Shown here piece after piece: positions 49,899 through 63,076 of a stretch of 64,000 nucleotides of DNA. Numbering within the stretch: position 1 is the first letter of the stretch; each line of letters begins with the position of its first letter. The stretch is from Sipunculus nudus (lineage: Eukaryota > Annelida > Sipuncula > Golfingiida > Sipunculidae). The stretch lies in the NCBI GenBank assembly GCA_026874595.1, contig CM049307.1:97398330-97462329 (forward strand), in the 5' to 3' direction. Position numbers and translations under genes: made by a program. The notes beneath the pieces were generated by a model. That model searched no databases and was not told the origin of the DNA. It worked only from the letters and a program-made list of their open reading frames with translations.

Positions 49899-51000
49899 TG
49901 AAACGACATGCTTTGTGGCCGATGTAGAATCCGGGAATATGGTACTCGAAACATTAACATCCTTTAAGTAATATTCTGGTCTAAAAGTAAATATGGATAA
50001 GACAGAGGCTAGGTGGATAGAAAGCAGAGCAGGAAAGGAATATGGTGATCTCCCAGTCAGATTAGGGGAAATCAAAAACACCTGGTATTACTATATGTGA
50101 CAATGACATGAAAGTATGGAACGTTATATAAAAGTAAAAAAAATAGAAAAACTTAAAAATAAGTTCAATATCTGGCAATGCAGAGCACTTACCCTTCGAG
50201 GAAGAACTAAAATAACATAAATTTACCATATTTAAATATTAACTTTTATCATATTTAAATGAAATCCAGAAACTTATAAATGCATTCATGTGGAAAAACT
50301 CAACGCCTTAAATCAAATATCATGTCATGATAAAAACAATAAGAGAAGGAGAAGACATTGAAAAACAAGACAAGGTATTGAAACTTAATTGGGTAAAAAA
50401 AAATGTTAACGGTTCAATGCCTGTTATAGAAAATTTTATAAATTTATATGTTGGACATAATTACATGAATGTAAACGGTTTATTTTTGAGTCGCTGTAGC
50501 CTCATGCTCGAACCCAGCATCCCACCTTTCTATAGGGCCATTATTAATGCTGTAGAAGATTTAAAATGGAGATTCCCGCCAACAATCATTGAGGACGTAA
50601 AACAGGAATTAATATGGTACAATCCATTTATCAATATTTTAAAGAAAATTATCTGCTACAAACACTGGTATACATTTGATATAAAGAGGATCAAAGACAT
50701 TGTCAATGACCAAGGATACTTCTTGAAGAGCCCAGACTTATACAGAGAATTAATTTGAATACAAACCTTTTCGAAGTTTATAGTATGACTAAATCAATTC
50801 CAGAACAATGGAAAATAATTTTAATCCAAGGAAATTTTTGTTAGAAATTTTTACATCAAGCAAAAACACGGGCGAGGTGTCATCTGAAACTGGTTCTAAT
50901 GTTTTACAGAGTAAATGTAAAGTCCTTTATAACACATAAATAGAGATAAAATATCAAGAACCAACTGCTCTTTCATATAGGCAAAATATGAATAATATTC
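49899..51000 (+). pseudogene. LINE ORF2 fragment, copy 4 (most complete context)
   Basis: Nearly identical to copy 3, including the motif C remnant with valine and the 143-codon open stretch (50327-50758). Unlike the other three copies it is followed by the full satellite B array, not by a return to satellite A. Confidence 0.8.
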
Positions 51001-53146
51001 TCCAATCGATATGTAATAAGCTTTGTACACACTGACGTTCCAGTCGATATCTGACAAGCTTTGTACACACTGAACCTCCAAACGATACGTAATAAGTTTT
51101 GTAAACACCGATCCTCCAATCGATACGTTAAAAGCTTGGTACACACTGATCCTTCAATCGATATGTAATAAGCTTTGTACACACTGATCCTCCTATCGAT
51201 ACGTAATAAGCTTAGTACACACTGATCCTCCAATAGATACTTTATAAGCTCTGTACACACCGGCTTTGTTCACACTGATCCACCAATCGATATGTAATAA
51301 ACTTTGTACAAACTGACCTTCCAATCGATACCTAATTAGCTTTGTACACACTGATCCTTAAATCAATACCTAATAAGCGTTGTACACACTGATCCTCCAA
51401 TCGATACCTTATAAGCTCTGTACACACTGATCCTCATATCGATACGTTATAAGTTTTGTACACACTGATCCTCCAATCGATAGGTAATACGTCTTTTACA
51501 CACTGATCCTCCAATCGATATTTAATATCCTTTGTACACACTGATCCTCCTATCTATACGTTAAAAGCTTTGTACACACTGATCCTCCAGTCAATAAGTA
51601 ACAAGCTTTGAACACAATGATCCTCCAATCGATAATTAATACCTTTGTGCACACTGATCCTCCAATGAATACGTAAAATGCTGTGTACACACTGATCCTC
51701 CAATGGATATGTAATAAGCTAAGTACACACTGATCCTCCAACACCGGCTTTGTACACACTGATCCTCCAATCGATATGTAATAAGCTTTGTACACACTGA
51801 TCCTCCAATCGATAATTAATACCTTTGTACACACTGATCCTCCAATGAATACGTAAAATGCTGTGTACACACTGATCCTCCAATCAATATGTAATAAGCT
51901 TAGTACACACTGGTCCTCCAACACCGGCTTTGTACACACTGATCCTCCAATCGATATGTAATAAGCTTTGTACACACTGATCCTCCAATCGATACGTTAC
52001 AAGCTTTGTACACACTGACCTTCCAATCTACACCTAATAATCTTTGTACACACTGATCCTCCAATCGATATGTAATAAGCTTTGTACACACTGATCCTCC
52101 AATCGATATGTAATAAGCTTTGTACACACTGATCCTCCAATCGATACGTTACAAGCTTTGTACACACTGACCTTCCAATCTACACCTAATAATCTTTGTA
52201 CACACTGATCCTCCAATCGATACGTTACGAGCTTTGTACACACTGACCTTCCAATCTACACCTAATAATCTTTGTACACACTGATCCTCCAATCGATACG
52301 TTACAAGCTTTGTACACACTGACCTTCCAATCTACACCTAATAATCTTTGTACACACTGATCCTCCAATCGATATGTAATAAGCTTTGTACACACTGATC
52401 CTCCAATCGATATGTAATAAGCTTTGTACACACTGATCCTCCAATCGATACGTTACAAGCTTTGTACACACTGACCTTCCAATCTACACCTAATAATCTT
52501 TGTACACACTGATCCTCCAATCGATATGTAATAATCTTTGTACACACTGATCCTCCAATCGATATGTAATAAGCTTTGTACACACTGATCCTCCAATCGA
52601 TATGTAATAAGCATTGTACACACTGATCCTCCAATCGATACGTTACAAGCTTTGTACACACTGACCTTCCAATCTACACCTAATAATCTTTGTTCACACT
52701 GATCCTCCAATCGATATGTAATAAGCTTTGTACACACTGATCCTCCAATCGATATGTAATAAGCTTTGTACACACTGATCCTCCAATCGATATGTAATAA
52801 GCTTTGTACACACTGATCCTCCAATCGATACGTTACAAGCTTTGTACACACTGACCTTCCAATCTACACCTAATAATCTTTGTACACACTGATCCTCCAA
52901 TCGATATGTAATAACCTTTGTACACACTGTTCCTCCAATCGATACGTAACAAGCTTTGTACACACTGACCTTCCAATCTACACCTAATAATCTTTGTACA
53001 CACTGGTCCTCCAACACCGGCTTTGAACACTGTGCATTCACTGTTCCTCCAATCGATACGTAATAACTTTGGAAGCTTGGAAGACACTACTCCTCTAATA
53101 GATACCTATAAGCTTTGTACACACTGATCCTCCAATCGACACGTTG
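51001..53146 (-). repeat. Satellite B, 38-bp array, left arm
   Basis: About 56 units of 38 bp. Starts of ttgtacac 38 bp apart are seen, for example, at 52083 and 52121. Each unit holds three 6-bp palindromes: AAGCTT, TGTACA and ATCGAT. A variant unit with gaccttccaatctacacctaataatc recurs at irregular multiples from about 52015 to 53000, indicating higher-order amplification. Minus-strand frames of 68-141 codons with SVYKAYYISIGG arise because three units make 114 bp without a stop; they are not genes. Confidence 0.9.
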
Positions 53147-54545
53147 GTACAAGCTTATTACATATCGATTGCAGGATCAGTGTGTACACAGCATTTTACG
53201 TATTCATTGGAGGATCAGTGTGTACAAAGGTTATTAAATATCGATTGGAGGATCAGTGTGTACAAAACTTGTTACGTATTGATTGGAGTATTAGTGTGTA
53301 CAACGCTTTTTACGAGCGGATCAGTGTGTACAAAGTTTATAACGTATCGTTAGGAGAATCAGTGTGTACAAAGGTTTTTACATATCGATCGGAGGATCAG
53401 TGTGTAAAAGACGTATTACCTATCGATTGGAGGATCAGTGTGTACAAAGCTTATAACGTATTGATTGGAGAATCAGTGTGTACAACGCTTATTACGTATT
53501 CATTGGAGGATCAGTGTGTACAAAGCTTATTACGTATGGATTAGTTGATCAGTCTTTACAAAGCTTGTAACGTATCGATATGAGGATCAGTGTGTACAAG
53601 GCCGGTGTTAGAGGATCAGTGTGTACTAAGCTTATTACATATCCATTGGAGGATCAGTGTGTACACAGCATTTTACGTATTCATTGGAGGATCAGTGTGC
53701 ACAAAGGTATTAATTATCGATTGGAGGATCATTGTGTTCAAAGCTTGTTACTTATTGACTGGAGGATCAGTGTGTACAAAGCTTTTAACGTATAGATTGG
53801 AGGATCAGTGTGTACAACGCTTATTACTTATTGATTGAAGGATCAGTGTGTACAAAGCTAATTAGATATCGATTAGAATGTCAGTGTGTACAAAGCTTAT
53901 TACGTATTCATTGGAGGATCAGTGTGTACAAAGTTTATTACGTATGAATTGGAGGATCAGTGTTAACAAAGCTTATAATGTATCGAATTGACGATCAGTG
54001 TGTACAAAGCTTAATACGTATCGATTGGAGGATCAGTGTCTACAAAGCTAATTAGGTATGGATTGGAAGGTAAGTTTGTACAAAGCTTATTACGTATCGA
54101 TTGGAGGATCAGTGTGTAAAAAGCCGGTGTGTACAAAGCTTATTAGGCATCGATTGGAGGAACAGTGTGTACAAAGTTATTACGTATTCATTGGAGGATC
54201 AGCGTGTTTAAAGCTTATTACGTATCGATTGGAGGATTACTGTGTACAAAGCTTATTACGTATCGATTGGAGGATTACTCTGTACAAAGCTTATTACGTA
54301 TCGATTGGAGGATTACTGTGTACAAAGCTTATTACGTATTCATTGGATGATATGTGTGTTCAAAGCATATAAGGTATCGATTGGAGGAACAGTGTGCACA
54401 AAGTTATTACGTATCGATTTGAGGATTAGTGTTGACAAAGCTTATAACGTATCGCTTGGACGATCGGTGTGTACAAAGCTAATTACGTATCGATTGGAGG
54501 ATCAGTGCGTACAAAGCGTATTTCGTATTGATCCTCCAATCGAAA
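53147..54545 (+). repeat. Satellite B, 38-bp array, right arm (inverted)
   Basis: About 36 units in the opposite orientation, read as ggaggatcagtgtgtacaaagc + ttattacgtatcgatt. The switch is at about 53144-53150 (cgacacgttggtacaagctt). Individual diverged units of the left arm recur here as reverse complements in the same order. An example is the group with ccggtgtt, ccattgg, gcattttacg and ttaattatcg at 53600-53720, which mirrors 51630-51760. The arm ends near 54545, with one last unit turned back near 54530. Confidence 0.9.
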
Positions 54546-56530
54546 CGTTGAAACTTAGTTGATCTCAACATTGAACTATCAATGTCAAATCATCATTTAT
54601 TTAATGTTGAAAACGAGTTCAAAATATCTCAACCCCTTTTTCAATATGTTTTCAATATGCCTGAAATAAACGGGCGTTTTTCAAACTGCCCATATAGAAC
54701 TGAATGTTTTTGTGACCTCGTTACATTTAAATTCAATTTTTGGATTTGAAATTAGAGCGATGTATTGACAAATGATATACCAAATTGAGACTTGTAACGC
54801 CCTCTTTGTAGCTCATTATAGGAAACGTATTTATGTGGTGATAAATAAGTGCTATTTTGATAATTTTACCCCCCCCCCCCCACCTTCAAAACCGACAAAA
54901 TTCACAGGGATGCATAGGGCTACTGTTGTGTCACGTCTGAAGGTACAATTACTGCTTCACCTTGTTTTACAGAGGAATAAACATCATGAATCCCTCAGAA
55001 ATACATTGTAATCAATAGACTGGTGAAATATGAGAGAGAGAGAGAGGGTCTCTTGACGATTGTGCATGGTAAGTATTGGTTATGGAATAAAAGGTCCCTT
55101 TGTGTATGGCGTGGCACAGCTTTTAATACGGTAATAGAAGATTTGGCACACGAAAGAAATGTTTATTTATTATTATTATTATTATTATTATCTAAATAAC
55201 AAAATGATTATAATTATTACGCTAGATAATTAATTATGTCTTTGTATTTGGAAAAATCTATATCTGTCATAACATATTTGAAAATCCTATTATAGAAATA
55301 AGCTGAAAGTATTTATATTTTTATGTGAACAGTTAGTGAAAATATTTCTACTTTGTAAATTTCATCATGTATCAAAACGATTATATTATTTCAATATAGG
55401 TCTGACCGCTAGAATTTAAATTTCATGTGCAAAGAACCGGCATCATTCTTTCTGCCAGTAGCTGCTGATGTCCCGGTAACTTGCTTACCCTTATAATCCA
55501 GGTATATATCGTTCTGAAAAATTGGTATCGTAACTCAGGATTTATTGGATTTAAATCACATTTGCCCCCCCCCCCCCCCCTCCTTTTATCCTAGACAGAA
55601 TTTAACTGTAAGCTACCAAACATTATAAATATAAACTTTATTTATTTAACACGGATTGTACAACCAACTGTAATACTAATACGAGGCATTCCCCATTATT
55701 AATATGGTGGCGTTCAGTAATAACAGTTTTTTTCTTAAGATGTAAGGAAAAGAAAAGAATATACATCGACATTGCGCTCCAATGATGGTAATACCCTGTA
55801 ACATTAACATAAATTTAGACAATAGGGAGAACTGTAAACATAGAGAGACAATTTCATGTGCAGTACATGCATGCTTCCTGCATGATATTTGAACTTAAAT
55901 TCCATAATTCACAAGAGTGTTTAAGAAATCTCTTCAAAAGGTATTAAGTTTACATTTTGGTCGCAATTCTACATCTTGATACAGAAACTTTATACTTTAC
56001 AATTATTTTATATTTCTAATTCAAAACAATTTTTTTGCACTCTGACTGAAATTTTCTATTTCAGTTTTGTGATCTGAAGCAAAATATAAAATGACCAGGA
56101 ATAACTATAGAATGGTTGAAAGTTACTGTTGAACTTGCATTGTTCTTCTGTTTAATTGGTGCCATCATTTTCTATCAAAGAATTAACTAGATCGAGGTGT
56201 CACCAGAGAACTGTGACTTAGTTAATCCATTTAATATCCATTGTATATTGTTTTGATAATTTATTGTACATTTATATGGAGTATCATGTTTGGATATAAG
56301 CGTGAGAAATTGGGTAAGAGAGCACACGTGTCTCGTTTGATGTTAATCCCAGTACAGTTTAATTTCGTCGGAGCCGTCGTTGTTTGGTGGTCTCTATAGT
56401 AACGCGGGTTTGATGTAGACTTCAAAGGATCAGCACCTGTTTAGTTTAGCTTTCTCAGAGTTTTGTTTCTGGAGGCGTGTCCATATTAACATTCATGTTG
56501 TTATTGACGGTCGGCATAATAGGGAGTGGT
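54546..56530. other. AT-rich intergenic DNA, no gene seen
   Basis: Contains poly-C tracts at about 54869-54881 and 55565-55580 and a (TTA)n run at about 55165-55190. No open frame with recognisable content and no RNA gene was seen. Confidence 0.5.
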
Positions 56531-56531
56531 G

Positions 56532-56692
56532 ATTGGCCAGAGGACGGTCAGGACTTGTGACGTCAGTAAGGAAATATAAGTCGTGATGAAGGGGATGTGC
56601 GACACAAGTGCCCGGTCAGCCTACCAGTTTAGGTAGAGCCTGACGATGTCTACATTTCAGGGGCAGGTCTGCGTGCATCAGAGTCGAAACAG
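56532..56692 (+). promoter_or_regulatory. Candidate promoter and first exon with splice donor
   Basis: In a locally GC-richer stretch, an inverted CCAAT box (ATTGG, 56532-56536), a full CRE palindrome TGACGTCA (56558-56565) and a TATA-like aatataag (56573-56580) follow each other at usual promoter spacing. About 110 bp downstream is a strong splice donor, AACAG followed by gtgaga (exon end 56692). The spacing suggests transcription starting near 56605. No coding exon downstream was identified in the window, so the gene itself is not known. It may lie beyond 64 kb, or the exon may belong to a non-coding transcript. Confidence 0.4.
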
Positions 56693-59600
56693 GTGAGAGA
56701 TGATGCCTTTAAGCGGAGATAGTCGATGTCTGAGGAAGGCCAAGGTGATTTCTCTGTAATGAACTTCAGAGCAAGTATCGCATTTGCCGACGGACAGGAA
56801 ATCTGGCAATTATACCTATTGTGAGCGCTCCGAGGAACAGACCGAAGACTTTATTTAAACGCGTAACTTTGGAGGTACTGGAGATCGCTGTGTCGAAGCA
56901 TGTTTGGTTACCTAGAGCTTGATGATCCCAGGAAACAGACATTTATTCTAAGTCAAGATACAAGTGTCTGTGCGCTAATAAGTGAGTACTACCGGACTGT
57001 GTCTTGAGAGTTATACCAGTACACCAACAAATGACTCTTGGGGGTTGGAGCTCCGTGTATCTGTGGACTGACTGTACTGTGAACACAGCGCGTACAGGCG
57101 GTGAGCCGGGCAGTGCAGCATTCCGATGTCACGTGTGTCATGTGATCAGGAGAAGTGTAAACAAGGGATTTCTCTGTGTAGTGTAGTTAACGGACTCAGT
57201 GCGTATTTCTGTGTTTATCATCGGACTTTTGTAATTATCAATGCTTGTACATATGGACCGCCTCTCAAGAGAAATATGTCTTCTTTCTTTATTATATTGA
57301 TCTGTTTTGATAACACGATTTATTCATCATTTGTAGTGACCGTATGCATGAGTACAGCCAGTTGGTTTGACTTTTAACAGAACCTGGACGATCACATCTT
57401 TAGCGGTGTAACACCAAGATCGATATTTTTTAAGTAAATTAAAGGCCAATCATTGCTATTCTATTAGAAATTCATTTAAGCCCCAAGAATCATGTCGTTC
57501 AACTGATCAGAATAATCTTATCGTATAAATTAAACCCTTCTAAGAAAAGAACAAACGTGACGATGACGTACAGAAAGGAAGAATTCTGTTAAAGGTTACT
57601 TAAAAAATATTTGAAAAATTTCAGTTAAGAGTTCAGGACATTACTAAAAATATGATCCGATTGACATTTATCTTTGCATGATGTAACAGATGTGGATAAA
57701 GGTGTGGATAAGAATTATTATTTTTGACTCAATCCAAACTAGATTTTGGCCTGGCACAAATCGTAATTTTAAAGAGTTTTTATTTCCAAACCGTGAAAAA
57801 ATTAACCCGAAATTCAGGTGAAGCCACAGATCTAATGCTAAAGATGAATCTATCAGAGATCAAAGTTTATTTGATCTGATCATCAGCTCTTTATGATTTT
57901 GAACTAAATACAATGATGTAATTTTATTTTGAAAGAAGGGTTGTAAAATTCTTTATAACATTTCATGACGGGAATACTTGTTTAAATGCGGCCCATTATT
58001 TCTTTTATAAGAATATACACAAAGAAATTTGACTTCCAAGGTGTTTCATATCATGTTTCTACCTTGTATCTATAGAAAATAAATTCCCGTGTCCCATGAT
58101 ATTACAAGAAGAATCAATTAACATCTGATTGGATGTTTGAAAAGAAAATGCTTGGTCTCGTAGATGATTTGTTCCCTGCTATTTATTTCTATCAGTGTTA
58201 TTCATACACTGTAAATGATGGCACACTTCTGTCTTCACGTATCTAGCTCCTGCGACCGAGGAGGTTATGTTTTTAGCTCTGTATGCTTGATGCTTGCTGG
58301 AATTTTGGGATCGGCAGCTGTAATGGTTAATTTACTCTATTTCATATACATTTGTATCTTTCTTTTGTCTGTTTGCTTGTCTGTACGCGCTCAACAGATC
58401 ACGCATTTCGATATCTATAAAATGTAATTATCATTTAATCCTAAAAGCCGATTATTTTCGATTCCTGTTCCTCTACTTAGTATCTTCATCAGCAAGACCA
58501 TGCAAAAACATATTGAACCGATTTTCACGAAACTTTTGAAGTGCTTGGCAGGAAATTAAAAAAAATCATTGAATAATGGTGCATAAATCGCATTACAGAT
58601 CCAGTGGGGTTGTTTTGCATTGGAAGTTTCGCGCTCTAATGATTGCCCTCTAGTTAAAGGATTTATATATCGATTGTATTTTCTACAACTAGATCTTTTT
58701 GAACTCGCGGGGATGTGCACATATATTAAACTTATACCATACATATTAGGAGATAAATAATGTGTCTCTAGAAACTGTATCATAGAAAAGGACTTAAACC
58801 CATATTTACTATACGACATTTTATTGAATTTACACTTTGCTACAGTGAAATATAATCCAGAGCTAATCAATGGAAATGCATGTTGTCTTCAAGTTAAAAG
58901 ATATCCCGAGGTTCTTTTTTGTATCGATCCTGAACTAAAAATAAGACGAGTCTAAAAACACGAAAAAAAAACAGTTTTACTTATTAACAAATTAGTTCAC
59001 ATATTAATTACCCAATCAAATAAATATATATAATTAATCAATCGGTCTCTTCATCATCTTCAAGGATATATATTTGGTAATACGTTGAGGGTGATTTGAA
59101 GTGAATGCGTTCCATATTAAGTAAGTTAGGGACGTTTAAGTGACCCCACCCCTTATCAGTTACAGTTCCGATGTCTCCGCCTTTGCCTGTACAATCTTTA
59201 GATGTGATTTACAAAAAACAACGCCCTCATTTTTGACACTGGCATCAGACAGGTTCTTTTACTAGAGAACCATACGAACATTTTCATACCAATTATTCTT
59301 TGTATTTATTCTGGTGCCACTATCTCCTTAAATATGGCCATTTTCAAAGGTCTCCTACAACACTTTAACGAGAACGTGTCAACGTCAGTGGCTTATCCAG
59401 CCTTTGTGGAGCCCGGGGCGGTCATATAATTTGCTGCCCTGCTAAAAAAAACATTTAACTCTAAAACTGGAAACATATGCCAATTTCCTTCGTTGTAGAT
59501 GTTTTAAAGACAAAACGATTATTTCATGTAATTCACTGAAAGGACATTTTTTTTCACCTCAGACTAAAGATAAATTACCTCCTGATTAATGAAAACCTAA

Positions 59601-59840
59601 AGATGTCTCTAATTCAAACAAGAAAGTTCACGAAAAAGGCATAATCAGTAACCAGAGAAAATACCATTATATTGCAGGTTTCACATATAATGTGGTAACG
59701 TAATTTTTCGTGTATACACAAATTATTATTAACTTAAAACTATCCATGGTTAGATCTTATTTGGTGAAGAACATTATTGAATAAATATAAAATATAACAC
59801 AAATATAACACAAATAAACATCTTGACATTTCTTTGTTAT
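56693..59840. other. Intergenic or intronic DNA, no coding exon seen
   Basis: If the promoter at 56.5 kb is real, this is intron. Short open frames occur (57004-57186, 57126-57377, 58215-58427). The last has a hydrophobic stretch (LLYFIYICIFLLSVCLSV), but none has flanking splice signals or a domain that I can recognise. Confidence 0.4.
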
Positions 59841-59983
<143 letters not shown>

Positions 59984-62100
59984 GCGTATTACAGCTATTT
60001 GGTGGTTGTGCAGCAAATAAGGTATATAATGCCTCTTTATACTCTATAAGCTGTAGCTTACATCATGAGTTCGATATGCTTGGCATTTTATTTATTTTTA
60101 TTTATAAAAATAAAATATTTGACTAAATTATGAATTAAAGTTTGTTAATTTGTATTTTCTTCAAAGTAAAAAAAATCATACTTTAATTCAAGACTACTTC
60201 TTTAATGAAAAAAAAAGTTTCTGCACATTTATTTAAAATTAGTAATTTTGATTCTGAACAAGGAATCATTGAAGTATCCTGTAAGATTCCAGTTAATTGT
60301 AGATGGCATATCATTGATGTTCAACTTTTCATGAAATACCGGTAGACAAACAATAGCGGTAGGTAAAGTGGATCAGCTGAATAATTAATGAAATAACAGT
60401 ACTATTTTTTCAGTTTTGAACTTTAGAATTAGGCCTTCTTCTGATACTAGATACGTATATTGAACGTGTGCCACAGCGGGGGCCTCCTTCTCCGCCACTT
60501 TTTACGGTTTTAGTAGATATTTTTATTTACAATCACATCTGTCACCTTAAAGATAAAATACCTAATATACTCAGGTATAGATGAGAGATAGGGATTGTTC
60601 GCTTTAAATAAATAGTTCGGTCATATTAACACCAGATTAAATCGCCAGAGGTACAAATAAAGAAGTAGTAGGAATTCAGGTAGTCTTTCCGATGGTCAGG
60701 GAGGATGGTGCAGTAAGGACCATGCGCGAGTCATTTGATTGGTTCTATTGTCAAATTAATAATGCATGGAACACCTGAAACAGGGCAAGCAATGTAATCT
60801 CTCTGTGTATTGAATTAGAGACACGTTAGTTATAGGAAGATGGAAATTCGTCATAGCTCGGGAAACAAAAGCAAAACCAACAGATCAAAACAGGGAAAAC
60901 AGCCAAATTTTTCGCAATGAATTTGGACCTTTCTGGTGAACTCTTCATTCTACGTCTCAATACTGGACAGTCACCAACATGCCGCCCTCCTGAACGTACC
61001 CATCCCCCCCCCCCCCCCCCCTGCCAGGTCTGCCACTTGCCAACGGCAAAAAAAAAAAGTTGCTCAAATCTTTAGAAATCGGTAACGCTATTTTAGAATC
61101 GGTCTGGGAGCGATTATTTTTTTTTTTAATTTACAGATATAATCGTACAGTGGCATTTACTAAAATCAAGTTACTCCACTAGGCACGTTCATATTTTCAT
61201 AGATCGTTTGTGACTGATACCGCTAGCGGAGGTTTCATACTTAAGGTCATTTTCCTGCGATTCCCGGAGACAATGATTGCAGGTGAATCACACGTTTTCC
61301 GATTGACAAAAACCTTGCAATTATTTGCTACTGCCAGTGTATAGCAAGTCGCCAGTCTCATTGCAAGGCCCGTCATTTAGCGATTTACATGTTTAAAACA
61401 TTTATTTACATTTCAATTTGAAAGATCTGAAACATTTGCAATAACAATCATATGAATGCTAAATGGCATTCAAACCAAACACTGCTATACGTTAATGTCC
61501 CAATGTAAATGTTGAAAGCCAAATCACCAGGACTTTAAAACTGCAGCATGTTAGCTGTGAAATTTTACTTAATATGCGGGCAGATGGCAGGTATTAGGAA
61601 GGGGTGAAACAATTTGGAAACAATTTGAATCCTACTCAGTGAGTGTGATAAAATGAATTGCATGCTGCATGCAATCTACAGAGACTTTTTGCTTTACATA
61701 TAGACTTTAAATGAATGGGCTTTTCTTTTTACTCTTAAATGAAACGTTGGAAAAAAAAATTTTTATTATTTATTTTAACATTGTGCATGTAAGCCACTTG
61801 CCAGTAACAGATGGGAACTTCTGTTTTAAGGAGCAAAATACAACGAACATTATGAACAACATGACAATAAAAATAAAGAAAGTAAAGGTTGTAGGATATA
61901 TAGTGAAAGACATTTAAAGATATACAAACCTAACAAAAACCAGTAAACTAATAAGTAGTATAAGGTATTTAAAATCGTCCGGTTGCGCAGAAGAACTAAG
62001 AGAGTTTAAAATCTGCCAAGTGGGCCGAAAATAATGGTTAGAAATACTAGTTATATTCATTAATTAAAACAAATTAAAACATAAAACTGATTTACTATAG
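59984..62100. other. AT-rich intergenic DNA, no gene seen
   Basis: Holds a poly-C tract at about 61003-61021 and A/T homopolymers. The 68-codon frame at 61711-61917 is lysine/asparagine-rich with no recognisable domain. No RNA gene was seen. Confidence 0.5.
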
Positions 62101-62650
62101 CCCTCGTCACACATGCACCTAAGACCGATTTAAGACAGGTTACGACCACCTGCGACTTGAATATCGTAAGTAGTTTGGGAAAGGTCCTAAGACAAGTCCT
62201 GACTAGTCGCAAGAAGTCGCAGGTAGTCTTATGTGATCGGTAGCAATCGGAGCTACCGAGCGGTCGCAGACTGGTACCGACTTATCGTACGAAAGGTCGT
62301 GAGACAGGCTACGACCATGCAGTTACCGAGTGGTTAAGACTGGTCACGACCGATCCCAATTAGAGGTACGACGAGTCCCTAGACATTCACAATATAATCT
62401 GTATATCAAGCAGATAAAAAAAATCACATTACATGATGCAGTTTACATTTCGATATATCTATGATAATTTCTTCTTTACAAATTTCGATCTACTTTGAGC
62501 AAAAAAGGAAAATTTACGATGTAATAATAATATTTCAGTTGTATACAAAATATAACCAGTGTAGGTGAAAGGACTGCAACTATTTTTTGTGGTCCAATAC
62601 ACCACCTGGTTCCAAAAATGAAAAGGGGTGCACCCTCAACACCCTGGCTC

Positions 62651-62746
<96 letters not shown>

Positions 62747-63076
62747 GGTCCACAATTAACTCAGTTCCTAAGTTTACAAGCAACATAATTCCTATTACGA
62801 CCGGTCGTACGTGCAGTCTCGTACTCGTAAGTTGTACTTTATGGTCATACGACCGCTCGCACAGTTAGGCCGAGGACTCGTAGACAGCCACGACTAGTCG
62901 GTAGTTATCCTACGATCACTCGGTGGATATCGAAGACATATCGTCTCATTCAACGATAGGTCGGTAGTAATCGTACGACTAATCGTATGGTGATATAAAA
63001 TGCAGTCAGTCCGGACCCTAGAGCTCTCATGGACTGATTACGACCGCTAGTAACGTGGCCCCATGTGTGACTGCAG
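62101..63076. mobile_element. Inverted-repeat (MITE/foldback-like) element rich in GTCG/CGAC
   Basis: The ends carry an exact inverted 10-mer, GTCACACATG at 62106-62115 and CATGTGTGAC at 63062-63071, with weaker similarity beyond. The two arms (62115-62390 and 62795-63060) are crowded with short GTCG/CGAC words such as GTCGTACG, CGACTAGTCG and CGACCGGTCG. The AT-rich middle contains an (AT)n run. No protein is encoded. The arms differ in sequence beyond the ends, so it is an old or loosely palindromic element; the superfamily is unknown. Confidence 0.5.
62653..62744. repeat. (AT)n microsatellite inside the inverted-repeat element
   Basis: About 92 bp of AT with one aaat interruption, near the middle of the 62.1-63.1 kb element. 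Confidence 0.95.

Noticed and set aside
51001-54545. CRISPR-like array appearance (regular short repeats)
   Set aside because: There are no unique spacers between repeats; the 38-bp units abut directly and the context is eukaryotic satellite DNA.
50973-54562. Long frames with SVYKAYYISIGG / LEDQCVQ repeats in satellite B, on both strands
   Set aside because: Three 38-bp units make 114 bp, a multiple of three, and the unit happens to lack stops in some frames. The frames change strand exactly where the satellite does.
58215-58427. 70-codon frame with a hydrophobic segment resembling a membrane protein
   Set aside because: Short, T-rich sequence gives such frames by chance; no splice sites or homology that I can recognise.
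62580-62868. IYIYIY frames on both strands, also at 59834-60049, 13248-13445 and 10788-10973
   Set aside because: Translations of AT microsatellites.
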